From: Lachnospiraceae bacterium | GTDB taxonomy: Bacteria; Bacillota; Clostridia; Lachnospirales; Lachnospiraceae | Assembly: GCA_022769665.1 (NCBI GenBank) | Contig: JALEIR010000017.1 | Span: 1 to 54,483, forward strand | Length of the DNA: 54,483 nucleotides | Direction: 5' to 3' | Shown here: positions 16,151 to 25,143 of the stretch, piece by piece | How the letters are laid out: each line of letters begins with the position of its first letter | Numbering within the stretch: position 1 is the first letter of the stretch | The notes under the pieces: model-generated | What the model was told of the DNA's origin: nothing | The model's input: only the letters and a program-made list of their open reading frames with translations | The model's database searches: none | Translations under genes and position numbers: made by a program

Positions 16151-17284
16151 ATGTATAAGATTTTGAAACAGGAGGGCAGGGCAAAACGTGCGGAGCTCAC
16201 TACGGTACACGGCGTCATTCAGACGCCTGTATTTATGAATGTGGGAACTGTAGCTGCCATCAAAGGTGCCGTTGCGACCTCCGATTTAGAGGAAATTAAA
16301 ACACAGGTTCAACTTTCCAATACTTATCATCTTCATGTACGTCCCGGAGATCAGATTGTAAAACAGCTGGGAGGACTTCATAAATTCATGTCATGGAATA
16401 AACCGATTCTCACAGATTCCGGTGGGTTTCAGGTGTTTTCTCTTGCAGGGTTGAGGAAAATCAAAGAAGAAGGCGTATATTTCAACTCCCACATAGACGG
16501 ACATAAAATTTTTATGGGACCGGAGGAGAGTATGCAGATTCAATCAAACCTTGCTTCGACGATAGCAATGGCTTTTGATGAATGTGCACCCAGCAAGGCG
16601 GAGAGAAGCTATGTGCAGGCGTCTGTGGAACGAACTACAAGATGGCTGGAAAGATGTAAAAAGGAAATGGCAAGACTCAATTCGCTGGAGGATACCATCA
16701 ATAAAAATCAGCTTTTGTTCGGAATCAATCAGGGTGCGGTATTTGCGGATATTCGTATAGAGCATGCAAAACGCATCTCAGAAATGGATTTGGACGGATA
16801 TGCGGTTGGCGGTTTGGCGGTGGGAGAAACCCATGAAGAAATGTATCATATTCTTGATGAGGTAGTTCCATATTTGCCAAAGAATAAACCAACTTATCTG
16901 ATGGGAGTCGGAACCCCGGCCAATATTTTGGAAGGCGTGGAGAGAGGAATCGACTTTTTTGACTGTGTGTATCCCAGCCGAAACGGACGTCACGGTCACC
17001 TATATACCAATCACGGAAAGATAAACCTTTTCAATGCGAAGTATGAACTGGATGACAGACCGATTGAAGAGGGCTGTGGGTGTCCTGCCTGCAGACGCTA
17101 TTCCAGAGCATATATAAGACATTTGCTGAAGGCTAAGGAAATGCTTGGAATGCGGCTCTGTGTGTTGCATAATCTGTATTTCTACAATACAATGATGGAA
17201 GAAATCAGAGATGCGCTGGACGAGGGTAATTTTGCGGCATATAAGAAGAATAAACTGGAAAATATGGCGACACCATTGGAATAA
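16151..17284 (+). CDS. tgt: tRNA-guanine transglycosylase
   Basis: A 377-residue enzyme that exchanges guanine-34 of GUN-anticodon tRNAs for a queuosine precursor. The barrel holds Asp89 in TDSGGFQVFS (general acid/base) and Asp271 in FFDCVYPSRNGRHG (nucleophile). GGLAVGE lies in the substrate pocket, and the zinc site reads CGCPACRRYS with a later His. Length matches bacterial Tgt. The ATG is the base after the upstream stop. In many Firmicutes tgt is followed by yajC, as here, though yajC has its own promoter. Confidence 0.96.
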   Translation: MYKILKQEGRAKRAELTTVHGVIQTPVFMNVGTVAAIKGAVATSDLEEIKTQVQLSNTYHLHVRPGDQIVKQLGGLHKFMSWNKPILTDSGGFQVFSLAGLRKIKEEGVYFNSHIDGHKIFMGPEESMQIQSNLASTIAMAFDECAPSKAERSYVQASVERTTRWLERCKKEMARLNSLEDTINKNQLLFGINQGAVFADIRIEHAKRISEMDLDGYAVGGLAVGETHEEMYHILDEVVPYLPKNKPTYLMGVGTPANILEGVERGIDFFDCVYPSRNGRHGHLYTNHGKINLFNAKYELDDRPIEEGCGCPACRRYSRAYIRHLLKAKEMLGMRLCVLHNLYFYNTMMEEIRDALDEGNFAAYKKNKLENMATPLE

Positions 17285-17303
17285 TTAAAATCTAATAAAA
17301 TGC

Positions 17304-17332
17304 TTGCATGACAACATATTTTTGTGTATTAT
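17304..17332 (+). promoter_or_regulatory. Predicted promoter of yajC
   Basis: TTGCAT (17304-17309), 17-bp spacer and TATTAT (17327-17332); the RNA would start near 17339. Confidence 0.55.
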
Positions 17333-17354
17333 ATTGATTTGATGACGAGTGGCT

Positions 17355-17396
17355 TTCCGGCAGGGCATTTTGCTTTGAGTACCGGGGATGCCGGAA
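17355..17396 (+). promoter_or_regulatory. Leader hairpin directly before the yajC ribosome site
   Basis: TTCCGGCA (17355-17362) pairs perfectly with TGCCGGAA (17389-17396). The 3' arm ends just before the GGAGGA ribosome site, so the hairpin fills most of the 68-base leader. Confidence 0.5.
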
Positions 17397-17406
17397 TGGA
17401 GGAAAA

Positions 17407-17739
17407 ATGGGTATTTTATTGACGGAAACCGAAACAGCTGCTGCAGGAAACACAACCGGAAGCCTGATTATGATGGTGCTTGTTTATGGAATTTTCTTCC
17501 TGGCAATGTGGTTTTTCTTTTTCAGACCCCAGAGCAAGGAAAAGAAGAGAATGGCGGCAATGCTGTCTTCCCTGACAATCGGAGACTGCGTATTGACAAC
17601 TTCAGGCTTTTACGGAATTGTCATTGATATTTCTGATGAAGACAATACGGTTATTGTTGAGTTCGGCAATAATAAGAACTGCCGTATTCCTATGGAAAAA
17701 TCTGCAATCAGTCGTGTGGAAAAAGCAAACGAAAATTAA
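17407..17739 (+). CDS. yajC: Preprotein translocase subunit YajC
   Basis: A 110-residue single-pass membrane protein. The hydrophobic segment at about residues 18-40 (LIMMVLVYGIFFLAMWFFFF) is followed by RPQSKEKKRM, the YajC hallmark, and then a small beta domain with GDCVLTTSGFYGIV. YajC associates with SecDF next to the SecYEG channel. No secD or secF follows, since a strong terminator separates it from leuB. ATG 17407 has GGAGGA four bases upstream. Confidence 0.92.
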   Translation: MGILLTETETAAAGNTTGSLIMMVLVYGIFFLAMWFFFFRPQSKEKKRMAAMLSSLTIGDCVLTTSGFYGIVIDISDEDNTVIVEFGNNKNCRIPMEKSAISRVEKANEN

Positions 17740-17754
17740 AAAACATCAAGAATT

Positions 17755-17815
17755 GAGGCAGTGTAAAGAAGATGGATTTCTTTTGGGAATATCTTCGGAA
17801 CATTGCCTCTTTTTT
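17755..17815 (+). terminator. Long terminator after yajC
   Basis: GAGGCAGTGT (17755-17764) pairs with ACATTGCCTC (17800-17809, one G-T pair), with an inner GAAGAT/ATCTTC helix and six T. Confidence 0.85.
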
Positions 17816-17837
17816 GTTGATTCTTTATAATTATGGG

Positions 17838-17866
17838 TTGAAATTTGTCAGCCTATCGGGTATGAT
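17838..17866 (+). promoter_or_regulatory. Predicted promoter of the leuB-ilvD-ilvB operon
   Basis: TTGAAA (17838-17843), 17-bp spacer and TATGAT (17861-17866). ATGAAATATCTTTCAT, a 6-bp inverted repeat with a 4-base centre, covers the likely start site at 17870-17885 and could be an operator. No T-box element is visible. Confidence 0.6.
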
Positions 17867-17944
17867 AAAATGAAATATCTTTCATACTGTAATACGTCAA
17901 AGTCAGAAAAAGAAAGAAGATACATTGCGGAAAGGAATGAAATT

Positions 17945-19030
17945 ATGGAATTACATATTACATGTATTCCCGGTGACGGTATAGGACCGGAAATTGTGAC
18001 AGAAGCAAAAAAAGTATTGGAAAAAACAGCAAAAGTTTATGGACACAAAATGCTGTTTGAAGATATTTTAATGGGTGGTGCATCTATCGATGCATACGGC
18101 GTTCCTTTGACGGAAGAAGCAGTAAAAAAAGCGAAGGCTGCAGATGCTGTACTTATGGGTTCCATCGGCGGAAACACAACAACATCTCCCTGGTATCAAC
18201 TACCTCCCAAACTTCGACCCGAGGCAGGGCTGCTTGCACTCAGAAAAGAATTAAATTTATTTGCAAACCTGCGTCCCGCAATACTCTATGATGAATTGGC
18301 GGGGGCATGTCCTTTAAAGGAAGAAATCAGCAAAGCAGGTTTTGATATGATGATTATGAGAGAACTGACAGGCGGTCTGTATTTCGGTGAGCGAAGAACG
18401 GTAGAGGAGAACGGTGTTTTAAAAGCTGTTGATACATTAACCTATGACGAAAATGAAATCAGAAGAATTGCCATAAAAGGCTTTGATATTGCCATGAAGC
18501 GCAGAAAAAAAGTGACAAGTGTTGACAAGGCCAACGTTCTGGATTCCTCCAGACTTTGGAGAAAAGTGGTAGAAGAAGTGGCATCAAATTATCCGGAGGT
18601 TACTTTGGAGCATATGCTGGTTGATAACTGTGCCATGCAGCTTGTGAAGGACCCGGCACAATTTGATGTTATACTGACGGAGAACATGTTCGGCGATATT
18701 CTTTCGGATGAGGCAAGTATGGTAACGGGATCCATCGGTATGCTGGCAAGTGCAAGCCTAAATGACAGCAAATTTGGATTATACGAGCCAAGTCATGGTT
18801 CCGCTCCCGATATTGCAGGACAGGATATTGCAAATCCGATAGCAACTGTTTTAAGCGCAGCAATGATGTTAAGATACAGCTTTGACCTGGACAAAGAGGC
18901 TGATGCCATTGAGGCTGCCGTAAAGCAGGTGTTAAGGGATGGTTATCGGACAGCCGACATTATGTCGGAAGAATGTACCAGGGTTGGATGTTCCCAAATG
19001 GGTGATTTGCTGGCGGAAAGAATCAAATGA
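17945..19030 (+). CDS. leuB: 3-isopropylmalate dehydrogenase
   Basis: A 361-residue NAD-dependent beta-decarboxylating dehydrogenase of leucine synthesis. Motifs: [15 protein letters not shown] at the start, [16 protein letters not shown] (the LeuB substrate-recognition helix), the [13 protein letters not shown] metal and substrate region, [11 protein letters not shown], and [18 protein letters not shown] at the NAD site. The ATG at 17945 follows GGAAAGG. A 25-codon upstream extension would start at the predicted transcription start and is rejected. leuA, leuC and leuD are not in the window. ilvD follows after 50 bases in the same operon. Confidence 0.95.
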   Translation: MELHITCIPGDGIGPEIVTEAKKVLEKTAKVYGHKMLFEDILMGGASIDAYGVPLTEEAVKKAKAADAVLMGSIGGNTTTSPWYQLPPKLRPEAGLLALRKELNLFANLRPAILYDELAGACPLKEEISKAGFDMMIMRELTGGLYFGERRTVEENGVLKAVDTLTYDENEIRRIAIKGFDIAMKRRKKVTSVDKANVLDSSRLWRKVVEEVASNYPEVTLEHMLVDNCAMQLVKDPAQFDVILTENMFGDILSDEASMVTGSIGMLASASLNDSKFGLYEPSHGSAPDIAGQDIANPIATVLSAAMMLRYSFDLDKEADAIEAAVKQVLRDGYRTADIMSEECTRVGCSQMGDLLAERIK

Positions 19031-19080
19031 ATAAATGAGGGTAATTATCTTGAAAGATTCATAAAAGGAGAGGGAATGAG

Positions 19081-20751
19081 ATGATAAGCGATAATGCAAG
19101 AGCCGGAATACAGCAGGCACCGGCAAGAAGTTTGTTTAATGCGCTGGGCTTTACGGCCGAAGAAATGAAAAAGCCCATGGTAGGTATTGTGAGTTCCTAT
19201 AATGAAATTGTACCGGGACATATGAATATTGACAAAATTGTGGATGCGGTAAAACTTGGTGTTGCAGAAGCGGGCGGTGTACCCGTAGTGTTCCCTGCGA
19301 TTGCTGTATGTGACGGAATTGCCATGGGGCATGTGGGGATGAAATATTCTCTGGTGACAAGAGATTTGATTGCCGATTCTACCGAGTGTATGGCGATTGC
19401 GCATCAGTTTGATGCACTTGTCATGGTGCCAAACTGTGACAAGAATGTACCGGGACTTTTAATGGCTGCCGCCAGACTGAATCTGCCCACTGTATTTGTT
19501 TCCGGAGGTCCTATGCTTGCGGGACATGTAAAAGGGAAAAAGAGAAGTCTGTCATCTATGTTTGAAGCGGTAGGTTCTTACGCTGCAGGTACAATGACAG
19601 AGGAGGATGTAACGGAATTCGAGAATAAGGTATGTCCTACCTGCGGTTCCTGCTCAGGTATGTATACCGCAAATTCCATGAACTGCCTGACAGAGGCTCT
19701 GGGGATGGGGCTTCGGGGAAACGGTACTATACCAGCTGTTTATTCCGAGAGAATCAAACTTGCAAAGCATGCAGGCATGGCTGTCATGGAAATGGTAAGA
19801 AAGAATATTCGTGCCAGAGATATTATCACAAAAGAATCAATTATGAACGCACTGACGGTTGATATGGCGCTGGGATGTTCCACAAATTCTATGCTGCATC
19901 TGCCTGCAATTGCTCATGAAATCGGATTTGATTTTGATATCAGCTTTGCAAATCCCATCAGTGAAAAAACACCGAATCTTTGTCATCTTGCGCCTGCGGG
20001 ACCGACCTATATGGAGGACTTAAACGAGGCCGGCGGCGTTTATGCGGTAATGAAAGAACTGGCTGACATCGGGCTGATAAATACGGAATGTATGACAGTT
20101 ACCGGAAAAACCATAGGAGAGAACATTTCCCATGCGGTCAACCTGAATCCTGAGGTAATCAGAACAGTGGATAATCCTTACAGCAAGACCGGCGGACTTG
20201 CCGTGCTGAAGGGGAATCTGGCTCCTGACGGCTCTGTTGTTAAGCGTTCTGCTGTGGTGGAAGAAATGATGGTGCATGAAGGACCCGCCAGAGTGTTTGA
20301 CTGTGAAGAAGATGCAATTGAGGCAATCAAGGGTGGAAAAATTATAGCTGGAGATGTGGTGGTTATCCGATATGAAGGCCCCAAGGGAGGTCCCGGCATG
20401 AGAGAAATGCTGAACCCTACTTCTGCCATTGCAGGTATGGGTCTTGGCTCAAGCGTGGCGCTCATCACCGACGGAAGATTTTCGGGGGCATCCAGAGGAG
20501 CATCCATCGGACATGTATCGCCGGAAGCAGCCGTGGGCGGTCCCATTGCTCTGGTGGAGGAAGGCGATATCATCAGTATTGATATTCCCAATCTGAAACT
20601 GGAGGTGAAGGTTTCGGATGAAGTCCTTGCCGAAAGACGTGCAAAGTGGCAGCCTAGAGAACCGAAGGTGACAACCGGTTACCTGTCAAGATACCGCGAG
20701 CTTGTAACAAGCGGAAATAGGGGAGCAGTTCTGGAGTTTCCCAAGAAATAG
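19081..20751 (+). CDS. ilvD: Dihydroxy-acid dehydratase
   Basis: A 556-residue iron-sulfur enzyme that dehydrates 2,3-dihydroxy-3-methyl acids to the keto acids of valine and isoleucine. The cluster cysteines lie in [10 protein letters not shown] and [19 protein letters not shown], and the C-terminal swivel domain carries [13 protein letters not shown] and GRFSGASRG. Length is normal. AAAGGAGAGG precedes the ATG. It is the second gene of the leuB-ilvD-ilvB operon. Confidence 0.97.
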   Translation: MISDNARAGIQQAPARSLFNALGFTAEEMKKPMVGIVSSYNEIVPGHMNIDKIVDAVKLGVAEAGGVPVVFPAIAVCDGIAMGHVGMKYSLVTRDLIADSTECMAIAHQFDALVMVPNCDKNVPGLLMAAARLNLPTVFVSGGPMLAGHVKGKKRSLSSMFEAVGSYAAGTMTEEDVTEFENKVCPTCGSCSGMYTANSMNCLTEALGMGLRGNGTIPAVYSERIKLAKHAGMAVMEMVRKNIRARDIITKESIMNALTVDMALGCSTNSMLHLPAIAHEIGFDFDISFANPISEKTPNLCHLAPAGPTYMEDLNEAGGVYAVMKELADIGLINTECMTVTGKTIGENISHAVNLNPEVIRTVDNPYSKTGGLAVLKGNLAPDGSVVKRSAVVEEMMVHEGPARVFDCEEDAIEAIKGGKIIAGDVVVIRYEGPKGGPGMREMLNPTSAIAGMGLGSSVALITDGRFSGASRGASIGHVSPEAAVGGPIALVEEGDIISIDIPNLKLEVKVSDEVLAERRAKWQPREPKVTTGYLSRYRELVTSGNRGAVLEFPKK

Positions 20752-20758
20752 GGATTTC

Positions 20759-20776
20759 CAATCATCCCAATCATCC
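20759..20776 (+). repeat. Two-copy 9-bp tandem repeat between ilvD and ilvB
   Basis: CAATCATCC occurs twice head to tail (20759-20767 and 20768-20776) in the 50-base gap. It is probably a small slippage duplication with no evident role. Confidence 0.6.
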
Positions 20777-20801
20777 CGAATAAGTAGGAGGAGATATTAT
20801 A

Positions 20802-22481
20802 ATGCAGTTAAGCGGTTCCGAAATTGTTGTAGAATGTCTGAAGGAGCAAGGGGTAGACACGGTTTTTGGCTATCCGGGCGGAACGATTTTAAATGTATAT
20901 GATGCTCTGTATAAGCATAGCAATGAAATAACACATATTTTAACCTCTCACGAGCAGGGAGCAGCCCATGCTGCGGACGGCTATGCAAGAGCGACCGGAA
21001 AAGTTGGTGTTTGTATGGCAACCAGTGGTCCCGGTGCAACAAATCTTGTAACAGGAATTGCAACAGCCTATATGGATTCCGTTCCGATGGTTGCAATCAC
21101 GGCAAATGTGAATCTTCCGTTATTAGGTAAGGATACCTTTCAGGAGGTGGATATTGCCGGTGTTACAATGCCTATAACGAAACATGGCTATATTGTAAAA
21201 AATGTGGAAATACTGGCAGATACAATTCGAAAAGCTTTCCGTATCGCACAAAGCGGAAGACCAGGTCCGGTCCTTGTGGATATTACAAAGGACGTGACTG
21301 CAGCCATGTGTGAATTTACCCCCATGCAGCCGGCTCCGACAGAGCGAAAGAACAAATACACAGAAGAAGATACAAATAAGGTGTTGGAACTGATTCGAAA
21401 TGCTAAGAAGCCCTATATTTATCTGGGAGGCGGAGCAGTTATTTCAGGAGCATATCATGAAGTGGAAAAGTTTGCTGAGCTGATTGATGCACCAGTTTGC
21501 GATACGCTTATGGGAAAAGGGGCATTTGACGGACATAGTCCCAGATATACGGGAATGATTGGCATGCACGGAACAAAGACCTCGAACCTGGGAGTCAGTC
21601 AATGTGATTTACTGATTGCACTTGGAGCAAGATTTTCGGATCGTGTTACAGGAAATCCAAAGAAATTTGCCGAGAATGCAAAAATTATACATATAGATAT
21701 AGATGCTGCGGAAATCAATAAGAATATTCGTGTGGATGCTTCGATGGTAGGCGATTTGAAGCATGTTCTTGCTGAACTGAACCAACGTCTTGAAAAACAG
21801 AATCACAGCGAATGGATGAAGACGATTGAAGAGATGAAAGATAAATATCCCCTGAAATATGACAGGGAGAATCTTTCATGTCCTTACGTTATCGAGACAA
21901 TTGATAAAGTGACAAAGGGCGAAGCAATAATAACTACTGATGTAGGACAGCACCAGATGTGGGCAGCACAATATTATCATTATACCAAGCCCCGCACATT
22001 CTTATCGTCGGGCGGTTTGGGAACCATGGGTTACGGACTTGGGGCTTGTATCGGTGCCCAGGTGGGACAGCCGGATAAAATTTGCATTAATATTGCAGGA
22101 GACGGATGCTTCAGAATGAATATGAATGAACTGGCCACTGCAAGCAGATACAATATTCCGATTATACAAGTGGTTATCAATAATCATGTGCTGGGTATGG
22201 TTAGGCAGTGGCAGACTTTGTTCTATGGAAAGCGTTATTCCCAGACAGTGTTGAATGATAAGGTTGATTTTTGCAAGGTCGCAGAAGCGCTGGGCTGTGC
22301 AGCTATCCGTGTCACAAAAAAGGAAGAGGTTCAGCCTGCAATTGAAAGAGCCATCGAAATGAAGGCTCCTGTATTGATTGAGTGTTTGATTCCCGAAGAT
22401 GACAAGGTGTTTCCTATGGTTCCCGCAGGTGCACCCATTGCAGAAGTATTTGACGGGGACGATATGAAAGAGGAAGTATGA
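20802..22481 (+). CDS. ilvB: Acetolactate synthase large (catalytic) subunit
   Basis: A 559-residue thiamine-diphosphate enzyme forming acetolactate or acetohydroxybutyrate. Catalytic Glu51 lies in SHEQGAAHAADGYARATGK, FAD-type segments include GKGAFDG and GMHGT, and the ThDP/Mg motif GDGCFRMNMNEL begins at residue 433. GGAGGAG lies eight bases before the ATG. No regulatory small subunit (ilvN/ilvH) or ilvC follows; instead the stop codon overlaps the start of an L,D-transpeptidase gene. The biosynthetic role is supported by leuB and ilvD upstream, over a catabolic AlsS role. Confidence 0.95.
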   Translation: MQLSGSEIVVECLKEQGVDTVFGYPGGTILNVYDALYKHSNEITHILTSHEQGAAHAADGYARATGKVGVCMATSGPGATNLVTGIATAYMDSVPMVAITANVNLPLLGKDTFQEVDIAGVTMPITKHGYIVKNVEILADTIRKAFRIAQSGRPGPVLVDITKDVTAAMCEFTPMQPAPTERKNKYTEEDTNKVLELIRNAKKPYIYLGGGAVISGAYHEVEKFAELIDAPVCDTLMGKGAFDGHSPRYTGMIGMHGTKTSNLGVSQCDLLIALGARFSDRVTGNPKKFAENAKIIHIDIDAAEINKNIRVDASMVGDLKHVLAELNQRLEKQNHSEWMKTIEEMKDKYPLKYDRENLSCPYVIETIDKVTKGEAIITTDVGQHQMWAAQYYHYTKPRTFLSSGGLGTMGYGLGACIGAQVGQPDKICINIAGDGCFRMNMNELATASRYNIPIIQVVINNHVLGMVRQWQTLFYGKRYSQTVLNDKVDFCKVAEALGCAAIRVTKKEEVQPAIERAIEMKAPVLIECLIPEDDKVFPMVPAGAPIAEVFDGDDMKEEV

Positions 22482-23884
22482 AAAAGTGGGTTCGTGTTCT
22501 AATGCTGATTCTGCTGTGCGGTTTTGCGGTTATTTTGAGCGGCGGGTTGGCTCTGGGCATGTATTATCAAAGTAATTTTCCCGTAAATACCTGGATTAAC
22601 GGTATCTATTGCACGGGAAAATCAATTGAAGAAGTAAACGGGGAGCTTGTCACTCAGACAATGTTCCCCAATATTTCCGTTTTGGACAGAGATGGCAAAA
22701 CATGGGTAATCCCGGCAGAGGAAGTGGAATTGAAACCGGATTACACGGAGTCCCTGAGAAGATATTTGAAGGATAATACTGCAATTACGTGGATGAATCA
22801 GCTGAAAAAGCCTGCGGAGGTAGTCCTGGAAGATGTCAAATGGAGATGGGATGATGATAAACTTGCCGAAAGCGTGAAAATGCTTGGCTTTGTCAGGAAA
22901 GAGGAGAGTGAAGAAAAAGGATGCGTTGTAGAATTCAGCGATACTGACGGATACTTTCTATATGACGGAAATGCTGACAGATTAAATTATGGGGCTGCAT
23001 TGTCTTATATCAAGAGCAGTTTGTTTCAGGGAAATCTTGAAATAGATTTACGTGAAGGCAACTGTTATGAAAAATTGGAGGACAGTGTAAAGGATGTCAG
23101 CCAGAGACAGCTTTGGAAACAGTTGGAAGATTTTTTTGATTGTAAAATTGTATATGATATGGGGGCGGAACAAATTCCGCTCACACCTGCCATCTTGAGC
23201 AATTTTATTAAAGCAGATGAGAACCATCGGATATTAACAGACGAAAATGGCATGATTATACTGGATGAGGAAAGAGTGGAACAATGGGTAGAGCAACTGG
23301 CGGAAAGTTATAATACCTGTGGTACAGCCCTGGAATTTCAATCCACCAGAGGTGATATTGTCAATGTCCGGTATGATACATACGGTACAGAGCTGGATAC
23401 GGAGACTGAAAAGAAGTATCTGGTCGCTGCAATGAAGGAAGAACGAACAGAGACTATATTCCATATCCCCGCCTATAAGCAGGAAGGGTTTGCGAGAGGT
23501 CTGGATGATATTGGAAAAACTTATATAGAAGTAGATATGACAAGCCAGCATATGTATTATTATGAGGATGGAGAGTTAATGCTGGATACGGATATTGTTA
23601 CGGGCAATACAGGAAGGCGGATGGGAACGCCGGAAGGAATCAATTTTGTCTATAATAAACAACGTAACAGAGTACTGAGAGGCGCAGACTATGCAACGAA
23701 AGTGAAATACTGGATGCCTGTCAGAGGAAGTGTCGGAATCCATGATGCCGGCTGGCGAAAAGAATTTGGTGGCGAAATTTATCAAAGAAACGGGTCTCAC
23801 GGCTGTATCAACACACCGCCCGAAATGATGGCCGAACTGTACGAAATGGTGGAGATTGGGACCCCGGTCATTATGTTCTATTAA
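22478..23884 (+). CDS. YkuD-type L,D-transpeptidase with peptidoglycan-binding region
   Basis: A 468-residue protein starting in an ATGA overlap with ilvB. One N-terminal membrane segment (VLMLILLCGFAVILSGGLAL, about residues 7-26) anchors it. A long extracellular region of the PG_binding_4 type follows (NTWINGIYCTGKSIEEVN and a second copy-like half). The C-terminal YkuD domain has YIEVDMTSQHMYYYEDG and the active site SHGCINTPPEMM with Cys443. Such enzymes make 3-3 cross-links in peptidoglycan. Translational coupling to a branched-chain amino-acid gene is unusual and has no obvious biochemical reason. No clear terminator follows before the serC promoter. Confidence 0.9.
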   Translation: MKKWVRVLMLILLCGFAVILSGGLALGMYYQSNFPVNTWINGIYCTGKSIEEVNGELVTQTMFPNISVLDRDGKTWVIPAEEVELKPDYTESLRRYLKDNTAITWMNQLKKPAEVVLEDVKWRWDDDKLAESVKMLGFVRKEESEEKGCVVEFSDTDGYFLYDGNADRLNYGAALSYIKSSLFQGNLEIDLREGNCYEKLEDSVKDVSQRQLWKQLEDFFDCKIVYDMGAEQIPLTPAILSNFIKADENHRILTDENGMIILDEERVEQWVEQLAESYNTCGTALEFQSTRGDIVNVRYDTYGTELDTETEKKYLVAAMKEERTETIFHIPAYKQEGFARGLDDIGKTYIEVDMTSQHMYYYEDGELMLDTDIVTGNTGRRMGTPEGINFVYNKQRNRVLRGADYATKVKYWMPVRGSVGIHDAGWRKEFGGEIYQRNGSHGCINTPPEMMAELYEMVEIGTPVIMFY

Positions 23885-23916
23885 TGATTTAACGATGTGA
23901 AAAGTTAATAATGTAC

Positions 23917-23945
23917 TTGACTAAAGCGAGCGGAACGAGTATTCT
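23917..23945 (+). promoter_or_regulatory. Predicted promoter of serC-serA, with overlapping inverted repeat
   Basis: TTGACT (23917-23922), 17-bp spacer and TATTCT (23940-23945). TATTCTA (23940-23946) is mirrored by TAGAATA (23969-23975), so the -10 box is one arm of an inverted repeat. Confidence 0.6.
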
Positions 23946-24000
23946 AAACCTATGTCCCAAGTCGGATATAGAATATACTAAAATTGAGGAGGAATATGAA

Positions 24001-25089
24001 ATGTCCAGAGTTTACAATTTCTCTGCAGGCCCTGCGGTGTTACCGGAGGAGGTTTTGCAGGAAGCAGCTGATGAAATGCTTGATTACAGAGGGACCGGAA
24101 TGTCCGTCATGGAGATGAGTCATCGATCTAAAGCCTATGATACCATCATCAAGGAAGCTGAAGCTGACTTGAGAGAACTGATGAATATTCCCGATAATTA
24201 TAAAGTGCTTTTCCTGCAGGGAGGCGCGAGCCAGCAATTTGCTATGATTCCCATGAATCTGATGAAAAATAAGGTTGCAGACTATATTGTAACAGGACAG
24301 TGGGCAAAAAAAGCTTATCAGGAAGCATGCATTTACGGTAAAGCAAATAAGATTGCGTCATCTGAAGATAAAACATTTTCTTACATACCGGACTGCTCGG
24401 ATTTGCCGATCAGCGATGATGCGGATTATGTGTATATTTGTGAGAACAATACCATATACGGAACAAAGTTTAAGACACTTCCCAATACAAAAGGCAAGCC
24501 CCTGGTGGCAGATGTATCAAGCTGTTTTTTGTCTGAGCCGGTAGATGTTACCAAATATGGTGTTATTTACGGTGGCGTTCAGAAGAATATCGGACCTGCC
24601 GGTGTGGTTATTGTTATTATTCGTGAGGATTTGATTACTGAGGATGTATTACCCGGTACGCCAACCATGCTGCGCTATAAAATTCATGCGGATAACGGTT
24701 CTCTGTACAATACTCCTCCCGCATACGGTATATATATCTGCGGAAAGGTATTTAAGTGGCTGAAGAAGCGCGGCGGCTTGGAAGCGATGAAGGAATACAA
24801 TGAAAAAAAGGCAAAAATCTTATATGATTATCTGGATGAGAGCAAATTGTTCCACGGAACAGTGCGAAAAGAGGACAGATCTTTGATGAATGTACCTTTT
24901 GTTACCGGCGATGAGGAACTTGATGCCAAGTTTGTCAAAGAAGCGACAGCTGCAGGCTTTGTAAATCTGAAAGGGCACAGAACCGTAGGCGGTATGCGTG
25001 CAAGCATCTATAATGCAATGCCGATTGAAGGTGTGGAGAAGCTTGTAGAATTTATGAAAGCATTTGAAGCGGCAAACATGCCGGTTTGA
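24001..25089 (+). CDS. serC: Phosphoserine aminotransferase
   Basis: A 362-residue class V aminotransferase converting 3-phosphohydroxypyruvate to phosphoserine with glutamate. It begins YNFSAGPAVLPEEVL, the SerC signature. The PLP lysine is Lys195 in YGGVQKNIGPAG, and GHRTVGGMRASIYNAMP near the end matches the phosphate-binding C-terminus. ATG 24001 follows GAGGAGG; the 30-codon upstream frame covers the promoter and is rejected. serA follows after 54 bases. Confidence 0.96.
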   Translation: MSRVYNFSAGPAVLPEEVLQEAADEMLDYRGTGMSVMEMSHRSKAYDTIIKEAEADLRELMNIPDNYKVLFLQGGASQQFAMIPMNLMKNKVADYIVTGQWAKKAYQEACIYGKANKIASSEDKTFSYIPDCSDLPISDDADYVYICENNTIYGTKFKTLPNTKGKPLVADVSSCFLSEPVDVTKYGVIYGGVQKNIGPAGVVIVIIREDLITEDVLPGTPTMLRYKIHADNGSLYNTPPAYGIYICGKVFKWLKKRGGLEAMKEYNEKKAKILYDYLDESKLFHGTVRKEDRSLMNVPFVTGDEELDAKFVKEATAAGFVNLKGHRTVGGMRASIYNAMPIEGVEKLVEFMKAFEAANMPV

Positions 25090-25143
25090 ATGCCGGAATG
25101 ATAACAGAAACCGGAGAGAAGAGGCCGGAAGGAGAGAAATAGA

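Noticed and set aside
17870..17944. 25-codon N-terminal extension of LeuB from an upstream ATG.
   Set aside because: That ATG lies at the predicted transcription start with no ribosome site, while ATG 17945 has a good one and starts with the family motif.
17844..17945. CodY box or T-box before leuB.
   Set aside because: AATTTGTCAG matches only half of the CodY consensus, and no T-box sequence or specifier stem is visible.
20759..20776. Tandem CAATCATCC repeat as a regulatory element before ilvB.
   Set aside because: Only two copies, no symmetry, and inside an operon gap; most simply a slippage duplication.
23917..23940. Possible dispersed repeat shared by serC upstream (GACTAAAGCGA) and the tRNA-Thr hairpin (GCGACTAAA).
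   Set aside because: Shared block is only seven bases and the surrounding structure differs.
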